Assembly: GCA_963921935.1 (NCBI GenBank)
Contig: OY998179.1
Location: 23,371,114-23,435,113 of the forward strand
From: Galeruca laticollis
Taxonomy: Eukaryota; Arthropoda; Insecta; Coleoptera; Chrysomelidae
Length of the DNA stretch: 64,000 nucleotides
Direction: 5' to 3'
Shown here in pieces: positions 24,724 to 36,895 of this stretch. How positions within the stretch are numbered: position 1 is the first letter of the stretch; the number at the start of each line of letters is the position of its first letter. The position numbers and the translations under genes were made by a program. Under the pieces are notes generated by a model, which saw only the letters and a list, made by a program, of their open reading frames with translations, searched no databases and was not told where the DNA came from.

Positions 24724-25287
24724 CGAGGTCTGGCGATTAAATAACGAGACTGCGTGCTTAGAGTGCGCCCTAGATAGGTGGGGTAAAAAACGAGTAGTGC
24801 GTTGGGTATCTAGATATCTTGTCTATGCACGTCCCAAAACACGTTTCCGTCACTATTATAGTATTCGTGCAGTAGCGATTTGACACGAAGGTGTTTTTTC
24901 TCGTGCCGAAAACCATGTGTGACGAAAAACAGGAGCAACGTATCAATCTCGTTAAGTTGAAAAAAACTCCGACTGAGTGCTATAAAGTGGTGTAAGCGCT
25001 TTAGTGTGGGCCGAGAGAGCACTGAAGATGACCAGCGCCCGGATCGCCATGTGACTGTTTCAACTCTGGGAACAGTGACCAAAATCAACCAAATTGTGCG
25101 TGTAGATCGTCGAATGAGCATCCCGATGATTGCCGAGGCTGTAAACTCCGATAAAGAAACGGTTAGAAAAATTTTACACGAGGAATTACACATGACAAAA
25201 GTATGTGCGAAGTTGGTGCCAAAAAATCTGACTCTTGACCAAAAGCTCTTGCGTCAACGGGTCTGCTCAGATTTCCTTGAAAGGTAA
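24724..25287 (+). pseudogene. mariner transposon fragment (left end plus N-terminal transposase)
   Basis: A mariner left end, CGAGGTCTGGCGATTAAATA after a TA, sits exactly at the end of copy 2 of the direct repeat. A broken transposase follows from about 24915. Two parts are readable: KLKKTPTECYKV and, after a small internal deletion near 24990, GRESTEDDQRPDRH...TVRKILHEELHMTKVCAKLVPK...LTLDQK. This is the paired helix-turn-helix DNA-binding region and linker. The catalytic domain and right end are missing. Confidence 0.75.
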
Positions 25288-25315
25288 TTATTATTATAGC
25301 ATATAGCAATTAAAT

Positions 25316-25492
25316 TGATCTGCCCACCTTGCAGATTTAACACCTAGAATTTCTGCACTAATCAAATTAGCATTCTGGGCATTATATTCTGAAATCATTT
25401 GGTTATCTACTTTAGGTAGATTCTCCGGGCTCGCTTTCACAGATACATTCTGTAGAAACGTGCTTGAACAATCACTAAAAGCGGATTAGGTT
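25316..25492 (-). other. Short open frame of unknown origin
   Basis: On the minus strand about 58 codons are open (motifs FLQNVSVK and ILGVKSARWADQF) directly after the truncated mariner. Codon content looks more protein-like than the surrounding AT-rich sequence, but no family was recognised. It may be a captured exon or a retroelement fragment. Confidence 0.2.
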
Positions 25493-27266
25493 ATGTTTAC
25501 TTATGCCAAAGAGTTCATTATTATACGAACTTTCATATATAAAATTATAGAAAAGAAGTCCATACCTCCATGGACGTTTTTTGCCTAACTACTATGTTCA
25601 TTTAGGTAATGTTTATATAACTTGTAATATTGTTTCTGTCTTAATTCCAAAATATTTTTGTAGACTGAAGAGGGCCAATAAAGGCCGAAACTAGTAGTTT
25701 CATAAAATAAAATTTGAGACATATCGACTTTGAGTTTTTATTCAATTTATTGTAAGTCACATTTGAGAAACGGACGAGATTTTACTTTTCAATAATTTAT
25801 TATTTTGCATTTATAACTACTTATAAACATAAGAAAATATATTAGAACGTAGAATTTTTCATAAAAGAGAGGTAATTTGAAATATTTATTAGACTTAATG
25901 CGGGATTTGACATGGTATTCATCCTTAAGAAATATAAAATATACCGACGTTGAAATAATAATGTTCAGTAATCTTGTAATATTCGTTAAACTCGTTGTAA
26001 TATACCCCAGCGGAATCTTTTAATAGAATGTTGAAATACATACCCACATAAGTGAACAATAAGAGGTCGTCTAGATGTACAAAAATATCCTTATAACAAC
26101 GAATTGGATTATGGAGATTGGTATGGTGTCAGTGAGTGTAACCTTATCAATAACAATCCTACTATAGATAATTGGAATTCTTATATACACAAAAGTAAAA
26201 GCAATCTTCGAATCAAGGTCTGCCAGTTTCAGCAATCGCAAATCGTCTCTAAATCATTTATGATTCAATGAGGAATTCATCGAGGGAAATATGCAAATTA
26301 TGATGTTAATTTGGATTTTTGGAAAATAAATGATTGGAAATTGGGAGTGCAAAACAAACTAACAGCTGTGTTTATGGGTTTCACTTTGAAAGAATTTCGG
26401 CGACTTCAAACAAAATATCACAATTTCATATGTGATTACTTCTAACTTATTATTTAAAATGATGGTTTATTGTATTTATTTTTGTTATTAGAGTAAAACT
26501 CACACTTTACTTGATAATATATTTTATATTTCCCAGCGTAACATCTATTATATAGATATATGTTTTATATCAACTGTACATTCTGTATACAATATTGGGT
26601 AAATCTTTATTATACCGCCAATTCTTTTACAACATAACCTCTTAACAATACAGTCCAATCTTCTATTTTATAAGAACAAGGGAAGCATTACATATAAGGA
26701 TCGATCACTAAAATCTGATCACAACATTTATTATCATCAATATTTATGTATTATATTAGTATAACCCACAACAGGGTACTAGACTTCAATTAAACGGAAA
26801 TACAATGAAAGGGTTCACCAATTCTTGTATTCAACTGGATTCGGATATAAAAATTAAACGCAGACTAGCCATGACGAAAACAACTTTTACTAAAATAATA
26901 ACATTTCTATGTCATGCGTCGGAAGTATACTATGTTTAAGTCACATTTTTTGAAAACGGAGTTGCAGATAAAGTTAAATACCAAGCGTTTTATGGTAAAC
27001 AACGTAAAGCTCTAAAGCTCCTAGTATCATAGTTTTTCCAATAGATGGCAGTAAACAGGTTAAATTCCAACAATTTCATAGATGTATACGACGTTCAGAT
27101 CATCACTTAAACATGTTTCCAAAAAAAAGTGTAGTTGTCTAAAGAATGTATGGTCCGTAGTAAGTGACTGGCTTTCTACTATTATTGCTTATTCGTAAGC
27201 AGTTTTGTGATACATGCAAGCATGGGTACAGGCAAGCGAGAATATGTGAAAAAACCATATACGTAT
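25493..27266. other. Intergenic, mostly featureless
   Basis: No gene seen. At about 25665-25700 the phrase GAGGGCCAATAAAGGCCGAA resembles the 3' end of a short retroelement. The remainder is AT-rich with no ordered structure that I could find. Confidence 0.35.
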
Positions 27267-27281
27267 ATGTATATGGATATG

Positions 27282-28297
27282 GACTTTATCCTCACCAATA
27301 AAATTAACACAGTAAAAGATCTAAGCGCACTCAACAAGTTCACTACAGGAAGCGACCATCGACTAATTAGAGCTCGACTGATCTCACTCTCACCAATATG
27401 AAGCACTACTAGAAGGAAGACTACAAAAAGTGGAATATAACAACCCTGAACTGATAGACACAATTCGAAACTGCGCCGTAGAAGTGGGAGGTCTGCAACA
27501 ACGAGGTGAACACAAAAAACTAACTCCGGAAACAAAAGCACTATTACAAAAACGAAGAGAAATGAAAAAGAGAACAAACATTCAAAAAATTGAATACACC
27601 GAACTGTGCAAGACGATACGAAAGAAAATCGCAGAAGATATCAGGAATTACAACGAGAAACTGGTACAAACAACAATAGAAAACCGTAAAAGCTACAAAA
27701 ATGCAAAAAGGGCACTAATAATAGGGAAAAGACAGATAGTTGCATTAACTGATGGAAACACAAGAACCACAGACAGGAATGAAATAATAAAACTAGTAGC
27801 CAAATTCTATGGAGACCTATACAAGGCCCCTGAAAATTTGGAAGAAATAATAGAACACTCAGAAGATGCCATACCAGAAGTATTGGTGGAGGAAGTAGAA
27901 ATGGCACTGAAAAGCATGAAAAATGGCAAAGCAGCGGGAAATGACGGCATACCTTGCCAAACTATACACGAACTGTCTGATGTCCAGGAGCATACCTAAA
28001 GAGTGGAACAGCGCCCTTATAGTGTTGATCCACAAGAAAGGCAGCAAAGAAGACATTAAGAACTACAGACCAATAAGTCTACTACCAGTGACGTACAAGG
28101 TATTCACAAAGATCATTCACAACAGAATACAAAATACACTAGACTCGGCCCAACCACGAGAACAGGCTGGATTCCGCAAAGGCTTCAGTACAATAGATCA
28201 CATCCATACCCTCAAAGAGGTTATCAGTCGAACCAAAGAATACGACCAACCACTAGCTCTAGCCTTCATCGACTTTGAGAAAGCATCCCCAAATTGA
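27282..28297 (+). pseudogene. RTE-like LINE, endonuclease end and N-terminal reverse transcriptase
   Basis: Fragment of a non-LTR retrotransposon polyprotein. The end of the endonuclease is seen in DFILTNK...LNKFTTGSDHRLIRARL (27282-27380). After a frameshift comes the connecting region (27430-27900), then the start of the reverse transcriptase: MKNGKAAGNDGIP (about 27915), a deletion with frameshift, PKEWNSALIVLIHKKGS, NYRPISLLPVTYKVFTKI, REQAGFRKGFSTIDHI and FIDFEKA, where it stops at 28297 before the catalytic YADD. Clade assignment from motif wording is RTE-like. A C-terminal piece of the same sort of LINE lies at 31662-31951. Confidence 0.8.
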
Positions 28298-28313
28298 AAC
28301 AATAGAACACACA

Positions 28314-28470
28314 AGTTTTTGGTAAGAGGACATACGCGTCTAGAGGCAAATTATGCCCAATCAGTGATTGAAAGAGAATGGAACAGACAAACGCAATTTA
28401 AAATGATGGTGCCTTGGGATTGGCAACAGTTAGTAAAAAGATGGGTTTATACAGAAAATAAAATAACATA
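28314..28470 (+). pseudogene. Small coding remnant (GHT-motif protein)
   Basis: An open stretch contains KFLVRGHTRLEANYAQSVIE and VPWDWQQLVKR. The 'FLV.GHT..E......IE' pattern occurs at the C-terminus of a repetitive insect protein family, from memory; I cannot name the domain with certainty. It is directly joined to the truncated LINE, so it is probably another transposon scrap. Confidence 0.25.
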
Positions 28471-28590
28471 AAATAAAATAAGAAATAAAATATAAAGTTA
28501 ACCTTATGGAAAATCTATATAGCGTTTATACAGGAAATAACAAATAAGAGATAAAATAAAATAAAATAAAATAAAAGTTGGCAAACTTTT
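28449..28590. repeat. AAAAT-rich arm A
   Basis: Repeated AAAAT/AATAA units together with two GTTTATACAG-like phrases. The reverse complement of this arrangement recurs at 30764-30890, so the two blocks form inverted flanks about 2.2 kb apart around the MITE and the Harbinger fragment. Confidence 0.5.
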
Positions 28591-29713
28591 ATCTTCGGTA
28601 TTTTATTTTATCTGAAAATGAATGTGCGCAATCGTAAGATTATTGATTATTGCATGTTTGGTATTATCTGTGGTTTGGTACACATAACCTTACTTTTAAT
28701 ACGTACTTTTGTCGTTTATTATTAGGAAGAAAATAATAAAATTAGCTGTCTCGACCCTTACTTGGTGGAATCTACTCATATTAGTGTTTTAAATGAAACT
28801 CGCGGTTTCTAGTTAATTCCACAATATAATAAAAATTATTGAAAATTCTAAAAAATTGGCAATTGTTTCGATAAATCAATATCATCGTCAGAATGACAGA
28901 AGTTACATTTCATTTAATGCCTACCTGATGTTTAGTAGTTATTTTTGGCTAGACCAAGAAGTGACCTAACTTGTGATTGACTTAATATATGTTAATAGAA
29001 AAAAGAAGAAGATGTGATATTACAAATATTGAAGCTTAGATATTATTAGCCCTATGGTGATATCCTGGATATCATGTTTCCAATTAAGATCAGTATAACT
29101 GTGCAATGATATAGAAAACCAGGAAAACTATGTCTGCTGATCTTTATAATCCAACGGAAACAGAACAAAACCTCAAAATATGGAAGGGAAGGGTACGAAA
29201 TATCAATATTTTTTCGAAATAATCGGAAAGTTTCTTAAATATTTTTAATTCCGATACTATCAATGCTTTCGCTTAATCGAGCTCAGTTTCCTTTGCTTTG
29301 ATCACATATAAAAATTGCCTTATATTATCTGTGATTTTGTACTATAATCTGTATATATTATTTTTCTTTGTGTGTGAAGGCTTCAGTTCCATTGATGGTT
29401 TGTTAAATTCCGATAATTTTGATACAGTTCCTAAGTAATCACTCTTTGAATAATATATCGATATAAAGAAATATCGATATTTTGTATTATCCATATATCG
29501 AAACTGTTGAATAATATAGATACGATATATCGATGTTTTTCTTCCCATTCCCAACTAAAGACCGATCATTTTGACACAGAATTTTTTTTTGCTACGTTCC
29601 GATATCGCTAGTGTTACCGGTCACAGTAAGCCATTTCGGAACGCTTGACAGTGGCAGTAATCTTAAACTGCAAATTCATTTCGGAACAATTCGGGCAGTA
29701 GATCGGTGACAAG

Positions 29714-29986
29714 AGGTGCGTTCTTTTTTACTGAGATCTCAGATCACTTCAGTTAAGGTGATCTGAGATAAAGCGATGTGAGTAAGCACTAAAAATCAAA
29801 CATTTGTTCATCCCCTCCACTTTATTTCCGACTCAAGTCCAACTGATTCCCCCTTACAACACATTCAGCATCGGTAAAGGGGGAGGAAAAATCTAAGCTC
29901 ACTTAAAGTGAGTAAAACAAAAAGAACGCTCACATTACTGATGTGAGCTGAGATTAACTGAGATCTCAGTCAAAAAGAACGCACCT
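29714..29986. mobile_element. MITE with GGTGCGTTCTTTTT ends
   Basis: A 273-bp non-coding element with inverted ends of about 29 bp: AGGTGCGTTCTTTTTTACTG at the left, mirrored at the right. Both are followed inward by the palindrome CTGAGATCTCAG. A 3-bp AAG sits on each side, a possible target duplication. Internal GATCTGAGAT/ATCTCAG copies make it self-complementary. It was inserted into the 5' part of the Harbinger-like fragment. Confidence 0.8.
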
Positions 29987-30043
29987 AAGCTTTGGTTGTA
30001 CAGAAAATAACCTATTCCTATTGTTTTAATGTTTATTTAAACG

Positions 30044-30330
30044 ATGGAGGAAATGAAACGTATCTTATTGGATGAAATATTAAGTGATAGCGATTCTGAT
30101 TCATCAGAAAAATCAGATAGCTCAAGTACCTCAATTTCTAATGAACATATAGATGGAAGATTCCATATATTTATATTCTTCCTAAGATTAGAGGACCAAT
30201 TAAAAGGATACCACGATAGAGGGTTACATTCAAAATGTAGTTGGTAATTATACTCCAGATATTTTCAAAATACATTTCAGGTAAGTAAAAAGAACTCGGT
30301 CAGTTTTGAAGTTCTCTACTGATCGCCTAC
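30044..30330 (+). pseudogene. PIF/Harbinger (HARBI1-like) N-terminal fragment
   Basis: Begins with an acidic/Ser stretch (MEEMKRILLDEILSDSDSD). After a frameshift it continues as NYTPDIFKIHFR, the 'Y....FK.hFR' signature of the HARBI1-type N-terminal domain. The catalytic part is absent. Sequences at about 29590-29640 and 30700-30745 share TTCCGATATC/GATATCGGAA-like phrases and may be the ends of a deleted element. Confidence 0.45.
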
Positions 30331-30763
30331 AAATATTGCCTAGCAAAATTCGCATCTAAAAAAAAATCATTCTTAAACTGGGTTTTAGGTGCACCTATAT
30401 GAACAACAATGGAGAACAAACCTTGAAGATTGGCAGCGGTTTTAGCATCAACTTCTACGCTAAAATCTTCCAGTACAACTTTATACATTTTTTGCTGTAT
30501 GCAGATTGGAATAACAATATTTTTTAATCTATTACATTAACAACTTATATCATTCCTGTACTGTCAGCTGTCACATTACTGCAACTACATGACCATTTCT
30601 GTTAAAGTAGCACCAGTAAATTTTTTAGTCTCTAACTTAGAAAGTGGCGCGAAAATATTGCCAGTGAATTTCAGTAAAATTGGAACGGCTAAATTTACTG
30701 GGCAGTACTGTTCGGGAATATCGGAACATGGCATTTATGTTCCGTGTATTTGACGAGTGACAG

Positions 30764-30890
30764 TTAAACAATTATTTTATTTTATTTGTCTGTATAAACC
30801 GAACAAACTTTCCTTATTTCTTTCTATTTTATTTTATGCTATTTTATTTTATTTTATTTGCTGTATAAATCCAACTTAAGGATTTATAGC
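30764..30890. repeat. AAAAT-rich arm B (inverted to arm A)
   Basis: ATTTTATTTT units with TGTATAAACC and TGTATAAATCC phrases, the reverse complement of the pattern at 28449-28590. Together they look like degenerate inverted flanks. Confidence 0.45.
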
Positions 30891-31661
30891 ACAAAAATAA
30901 AATTAATTTACCGTGATTTCTATGGAAAAAGAAGATTTTAAAAATATTAAATCTTTATGAAGGGCAAATTCTCCTTATATTATATGCAAAAAGACGAATA
31001 CGTACAAGCGAACAATTTTTAATTTCAAATGTTGTGTACTTCCAAGTCGGAGCGCAGAACAGGGGAATTTTATACTTTCGAACTGCCTTTAATAATGACT
31101 TAAAAGAAGGGGATATTAGTAGCAATCGTCGAGCAATAACAAATATTCCCCAAAATGTACCGCCAGCGCCATTCGAATGAAGAAGTATCCAAAAATACAA
31201 TAACTTACAGAGTTTAAATAAATGGGTTCCCAAAATGTTTCATTTGTTCTACTAGAAATTGGAGCACAATGAGAAAGTAAATGAAGACATTTTGTTTAAC
31301 GTTCCTTTACTCTTGATGTTTTAGTTATTCCGTATCAGTTACTACACCTGTAATTGTATTCTTTGAAACCAAAACGACGGAAAAAATTATCAAGTTAAGT
31401 CACAACATTATAAGATATACTTTCTGAGTAAAATGTGTTAAGTTACATCAAATTCATAATTTACTAAAACGTGTGATTAAATTTTGAAACGTATCATAGC
31501 ATCTAATTTATTATTCAAATAGAATTTAAATTTAAGCACCGCAACAAAAGAGTTACATACATCCTTTTACTAACGGCAACTTTCAAAAATCTATTTAAAC
31601 ACCTCCTGAAAAATAATAGAGGTATTTGTGATTTATCATACTTTACTTCTGAGGTGATGAT

Positions 31662-31951
31662 GTAAGGGTTAGGTGTTATGTTTGGTCGGTTCTGTTGTAT
31701 AGAGTGGAGGCATGGATCCTGAAATTGTCAACAATGAATCACATTGGAGTATTAGAAATGTGGATATGATATACGAATGCTCAGAATACCTCGGACCACT
31801 CTCAGGATTGGGAATTACTAAGGACTGTTAAACATGGGAAAATGTCTTATCTGGGTCATTTGTTGAGAGGAAGTCGTTATAGGATCTTGAAGCTGATTAT
31901 CAGTGGAAAATTTGAAGGTTGAAGAGGAGTAGGAAGAAGTTGCTTGGCTTA
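31662..31951 (+). pseudogene. LINE reverse transcriptase C-terminal fragment
   Basis: Reads VRCYVWSVLLYRVEAWILK, an in-frame stop, then GKMSYLGHLLRGSRYRILKLIISGKFEG, a stop, and RGVGR. This is the C-terminal end of insect endonuclease-reverse-transcriptase LINEs. Same strand and type as the LINE piece ending at 28297; the catalytic middle is missing between them. They could be halves of one insertion or two separate truncated copies. Confidence 0.7.
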
Positions 31952-33672
31952 AAAATAAAGAGATGGAACGAGATACGAAATGCAGGACAACGCTTACACC
32001 TCTATAACATATAAAAAATTTAAATTTGTATATCTATCCCCCCGAGAAGATATGCAATAACATATTATTTCTTCTGTACCCTTTAGCTTAACTTAGGTAC
32101 GGCGGTTATTTATAATAGTTTAAAAACGGTTTAATTTCACTAGTGAATACAACAAATTAGAAAAATGTGTCTTTGGCAACGTTCAAATGTAATTTGGATA
32201 TATTTGTGAATAAATAAAAAGATTTTTTATAGGAATAACTACCAACTATATAAAACTACAAAACTATTAAATTAAAGAACACTGAATAATTTTTACATTA
32301 GAAAGAAACATCAACATGATTGTAAATTTCGATTGCTTATCGTTCCCAAATTAACTTCAAATTAAGATGATTTCATTTTAATAAGAAAACCAATTATTAT
32401 AGTTATAACTTTCATTCTTTGATGTACTGTGAGAAATACTACACATCTGTTTTACTTTCCGACTGATTTTTGTTAATAATCCATTCAACTGAAGGTGAAA
32501 GTAAAAAGTAACTATTACTTGGGTACTTTTATAATAACGACGTTAAGGTTGAACCCGACAAATAGCTATTTATTACAGTATCATTATATTGTGCTAAGTT
32601 AATCTCTGAATTTTTTATTGTTTCAAATAATTATTCATTAGCGATTTGTAATTTTATAAATTTTGCTGCTTTACATCTCTTCAGGTGCTGATGCTGTGTT
32701 ATTGTTTTTATAGATTGTAGTGGAAGTTAATGACACAACCTAATAAACACACAGCCCAGAGTCTTTGGCACTTTGATAATATATTTTATTGAAAATCTGT
32801 GACTTCGAGAACGCCATTTGGGTGTAAATGTCAGAGTTGGCTGTAACTTTATTTTGGTACCGCTGGCGGAGCCGTCCTTAGAAATGTAAAGTAAACATGA
32901 CAGTATTATGTTTATTTAAATTTATATAGATAATTATAGAAATAGGATATAGGTAAGCTGTTCTAGTGACGTAAAATATTGATATTTATTATTTAGCTAT
33001 ATCACCGCGTTGGAAAATAGGTAGTTCGATTCGTTTATAACGAAGCGAATTTTTATAACTGCTGATTAAAAGACTCCCAACTACGAACGACAATGGTTAC
33101 GACTAGCTCCTTCTGCATTCTCGTCACTGATCTGAGACGTTTTACACCGGAGGGCGTGTATGCGCGTATAGCTGCGCATTCTGTTCCCGCCAAGTAAGAG
33201 TCTCGGCTGTGTGTTTTATATGCTGTTTTAATGAGCTTGCAATCGTCAGTTTTATATTTATTACAAGAGGAATTGAACGAATAGTCGAATAAGAAATAGC
33301 CACATTGTTCAATTGAGTTTCCTTTTCCAAAGCACGCAAAAAGGTACCTATCTAAAATAAAATAAACAATATCTTGACTCAAACATATAAGTTGTCAAAC
33401 AGTGCATCAGCTGGAAGTGTATCGGACGTACAACCATATGCGCAGATGCTGGCAATATTTCAGGCAAGAAAGTGTACAAAGCGCATGAGTTAATAACGAT
33501 CAGTGGCGTTACTAACATTATTATTGTGCAAATATTAAATTAAAGGAAAATAAAGCAAATATTTTTATTAAATGTATATCAATATTATTTGGTTTTTTCA
33601 TTCACCGCATCCATGATAAAAATAAATTTACAATAGCTTATTTCAATCATTCTTTAAAAAAAGGTACTAGTG

Positions 33673-33710
<38 letters not shown>

Positions 33711-34161
33711 AAAGTAGGTTAGGGAGTCAATATCATCATTCATCTTTAGTGTAATACCCTTCGGATGAATCCTCCAAAATGTTCATCAGAAGTGACAAAC
33801 TTAAATGAGCTTTAAAATGCCGAGTGTTTCATATATTTTATAACTGTTATTTTAAAGAAGGTGAAAATTATACTTTTCAATCGAAAATGGATCTCAGTAT
33901 TTTATTAATTGCTTAGATTATGTTGAAAATTGGCTGAAATGAATCAAAAATTAAAAATTAATTATCTAAACGAGTGTAGGAAAAATGTATATTTAACAAG
34001 AAGTTAAATTTGATCTAGTGGGTCTATAATATCGTCTTATACTTATATTAGATTTTGTAGGTAAATAAGTTTTTGCCCCTATATTTTGCATGTTCAAAAA
34101 TAATAGAATAGTTCTTTCTTCAGCTATAATAAAGTAAAAACAAAACCATAAATATCATGCC
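31952..34161. other. Intergenic; contains a (TA)n microsatellite
   Basis: No convincing gene. A pure TA run of about 34 bp lies at 33675-33708. The 109-codon minus frame at 33053-33382 has no recognisable domain and is judged spurious. Confidence 0.4.
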
Positions 34162-34169
34162 ATTTTAAG

Positions 34170-35967
34170 GGGCGGATGTAATTTCGGCCGGAAAAAGGGC
34201 AGGTACTAAAAGCCGGTAGGTAAATTCGGCCGGAGGTTTTAAGTTGCTTCCTTATCTCATAGGTATTTTCGGCCGCAAATCAAATAAAATAACAGAATGC
34301 TTTATATTAAAATATTTCTTTATTTCAATAAAATTATTACATCAACTTATTTCTATAACTTAGGTAAACTATAAATTTTTAAAAAACGTTTTGATGTGAT
34401 ACATATTTAACGAAATTAATTCTAGAAATATTGTCAGATCGAAGCATATTTACCATGTTTTCGATAAATTTTAGTTTGTTTTTTACTTGTTTGTCTTTAA
34501 TTTTTGCTGGAATATTTAAATTTTTTATTTTTAAATATGCATCGATCTGACAATCTTTTAATTTTTCTATAAAAATAAATATAGAAGGGTGACTTGAATA
34601 AAAACTAGAATTAAAGTGCGAATGGAATGATTCGCAGGCATTTGTGGTTCTTTTAATTGATGGGTTTTCATATGCCCATATATTTGGTGGAAAATGAGAT
34701 TCTGGCGCTATGTAGTTTTCTAATAAATAGTCTGCGTATTTATCTATAAGTTTATGGTCCGGTTTGTATGAGATCAAATATGAAACAATCTTCAACTTCA
34801 GAGGGGTCTAAATAAGTTAGCCCAAAAGTATGAGTAAGCCATTTGCTTTCCTCGCAGTTTTTATCTTTATACATTTGGGTTAACCCTAATGATTGTATTT
34901 TCCTATACCACGCCTGGTGCAAGTGGAATCTACAACCATTTAGTTTGGTTTTGGGAAAGACAACTTTTAATGCGTTATGAATTGCGATTTCAAAATCCAC
35001 AAATACCTCCTTCGGTTCAAAAACAATATTATAAAGTTCAAAAATTTTAGATTTTACCAACAGAAAAAGTCTCATATATGTGTCACTGGTCTTATTGGGC
35101 AACAGACAATACAAAAGAGGAACATAATGCCCATTTTCCAGTCCATGGATGGTAAATAACTGATAAAAATATTTTGTACAATAAGAAAATGTGCCATCCA
35201 TGTAAAAATCTTTCATTTTACATAAACTTATTATATTTGTATGGCAAGAAAAAACAATGATATTATCAGCTGTGCTGTTAATAAACAAAAAATTTTCACC
35301 TGTTGTGGTTTTCGGTCCATAACTATCGAGTACAGAATGTACAAATTTCTTCTTATTAGACTGACATCTATCGATGACAAATTCTCTGGCAAATGATTTG
35401 AAAGAACGCTTTTAATAATTTTTGAAGGTTTCTCCGATATGTCTTCCTCAGCTTTGCGCTTGCATGAAGTCGTCACTATTTTTCTCTCCAACGTAGTTTC
35501 ATCGGACTCGTGGTTGTGGATTAATTCACTTCTAGTAACTGTGTATTCCGCACCAACAGTGTACAGTTTGGCTAAACATCTTAAATTTTTCTTTATACAC
35601 CTCCAACGTACTTCACCACTTTTTAATACGTCCTGTTTACAAAACTGAAACTTTTCTACAACTAGTAAGTCACAACCGCGTGAACTCTTAATTACTGAAA
35701 CTGATGCCATCGTATACAAATAATATATTTTATGCTTTCTATCGACTAGTAGCTTAAAGATAAGTTATAATACTGACTAGCTATAATAATTTTATACCTG
35801 TTATTTGTGAATTTTATACATTTAAAGGAAACTATTAAGCGTAATTACCAATATTTTAATCTCATCGTAAACATCAACCCCTCGGCCGAAATTACCCCTG
35901 TCATAAATGGTACCCTTTGATTTATGCAGGTAGGCCAAGGGATTACCGGCCGAAATTACGCCCGCCG
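34170..35967 (-). mobile_element. Mutator-like element (MULE)
   Basis: A 1,798-bp element with imperfect inverted ends (left GGGCGGATGTAATTTCGGCC, right GGCCGAAATTACGCCCGCCG). It is flanked by the 8-bp direct repeat ATTTTAAG at 34162-34169 and 35968-35975, in the size range of MULE target duplications. TTCGGCCG is repeated inside both ends (about 34183, 34229, 34270 and 35881, 35947) and is a likely transposase binding site. It carries one transposase gene on the minus strand. Confidence 0.9.
34379..35710 (-). pseudogene. MULE transposase with FLYWCH zinc finger
   Basis: Minus-strand gene, ATG at 35710. N-terminal FLYWCH-type finger (WRCIKKNLRC...HNHESDE), then a DDE core: MDGTFSYCTKYFYQLFTIHG (first Asp), EPKEVFVDFEIAIHNAL (second Asp), CRFHLHQAWYRKI, and late RTTNACESFHSHFN (probable Glu). 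Two frameshifts break it, near 35310-35335 between the finger region and the core, and near 34780-34795 inside DCFIFDLI. All catalytic residues are still legible, so decay is mild. Insect MULEs of this FLYWCH type are common. Confidence 0.85.
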
Positions 35968-35975
35968 ATTTTAAG

Positions 35976-36893
35976 AAGTCTGATCGGGAAGTCATCTACC
36001 TGATTCATATAAAATAACTGATTCCAAATAATCGCGCCATAAAAAATGTTTTATTCGTTGGTAGAAGCTGTTTTTACCTGTGTAGGTAGTTCTGATAAAT
36101 GAAAAACATAAACTGTATTTGTTTTTATCCTTTATGCAAATTCGAACCAGACAACAATTTTTAACGCCAACCTTAATACTGAGGTACAAATATGGAGGTG
36201 GTTTATATGAACAATCAACAGAATCTTCATATTTACTAAAATAGAAACCCAATCCGTTATAGCTGTACACTGTGGACAGCTAAATAGAGTCGATTATGTG
36301 TCGAAGCGAGAAAATGCTGCCTTTTTATGGCCTTCAGACGGTTTATATGGAAAAAGAATATCTATCTATATTCTAAAAACGTTTTATATTTTATGTTCTC
36401 TCGATAGAAGTTATTCCTTATACCTTTCCTTCCGCTTTTTTCTAGCATTATTCGAGTTGACTGTAGCGGGAATATTCAAAATCAGAGGCATTGCCTACAT
36501 TATTATGGAAATGAATTTCCGGATATTATTGAACTGCCGTTATATTACAAATGTTGTTCTTATGATCCAAAATAGTTTTATTTCATTTTTAATTGAAATT
36601 TTAATAAAATATTGATATTTTCTTAAACACTTCATGTATTTGTAAATATAGGCGGTATAAAGGTTCCAGTAACTTACCGATGTAAGTAAATACAAATAAT
36701 TTTCCAAAAATTCATATAGGAAAAATATTTATTTTATTTTAATGTTTATTATTATTTTTTTCTTGTTACTATCAAATATTTCGAATATATCAAAATATAT
36801 CCTTTATAAACAAATAAATGATCAATTTATCTACATTAGTGAGTAAATATCATTTCAAAGCAATTAATAAACTACTCTGTAACTTAATTTTTA
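35976..36893. other. Intergenic, nothing recognised
   Basis: Short frames on both strands (for example 36298-36615 +) lack an ATG start or recognisable features and are judged to be chance. Confidence 0.35.
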
Positions 36894-36895
36894 TA

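Noticed and set aside
33053..33382. 109-codon minus-strand frame
   Set aside because: No recognisable family and overlapping alternative frames of similar length; no splice or promoter context.
35439..35648. Plus-strand frame over the MULE
   Set aside because: Antisense shadow of the FLYWCH-MULE transposase.
36298..36615. 105-codon plus-strand frame
   Set aside because: No ATG at its start and no recognisable domain in AT-rich spacer.
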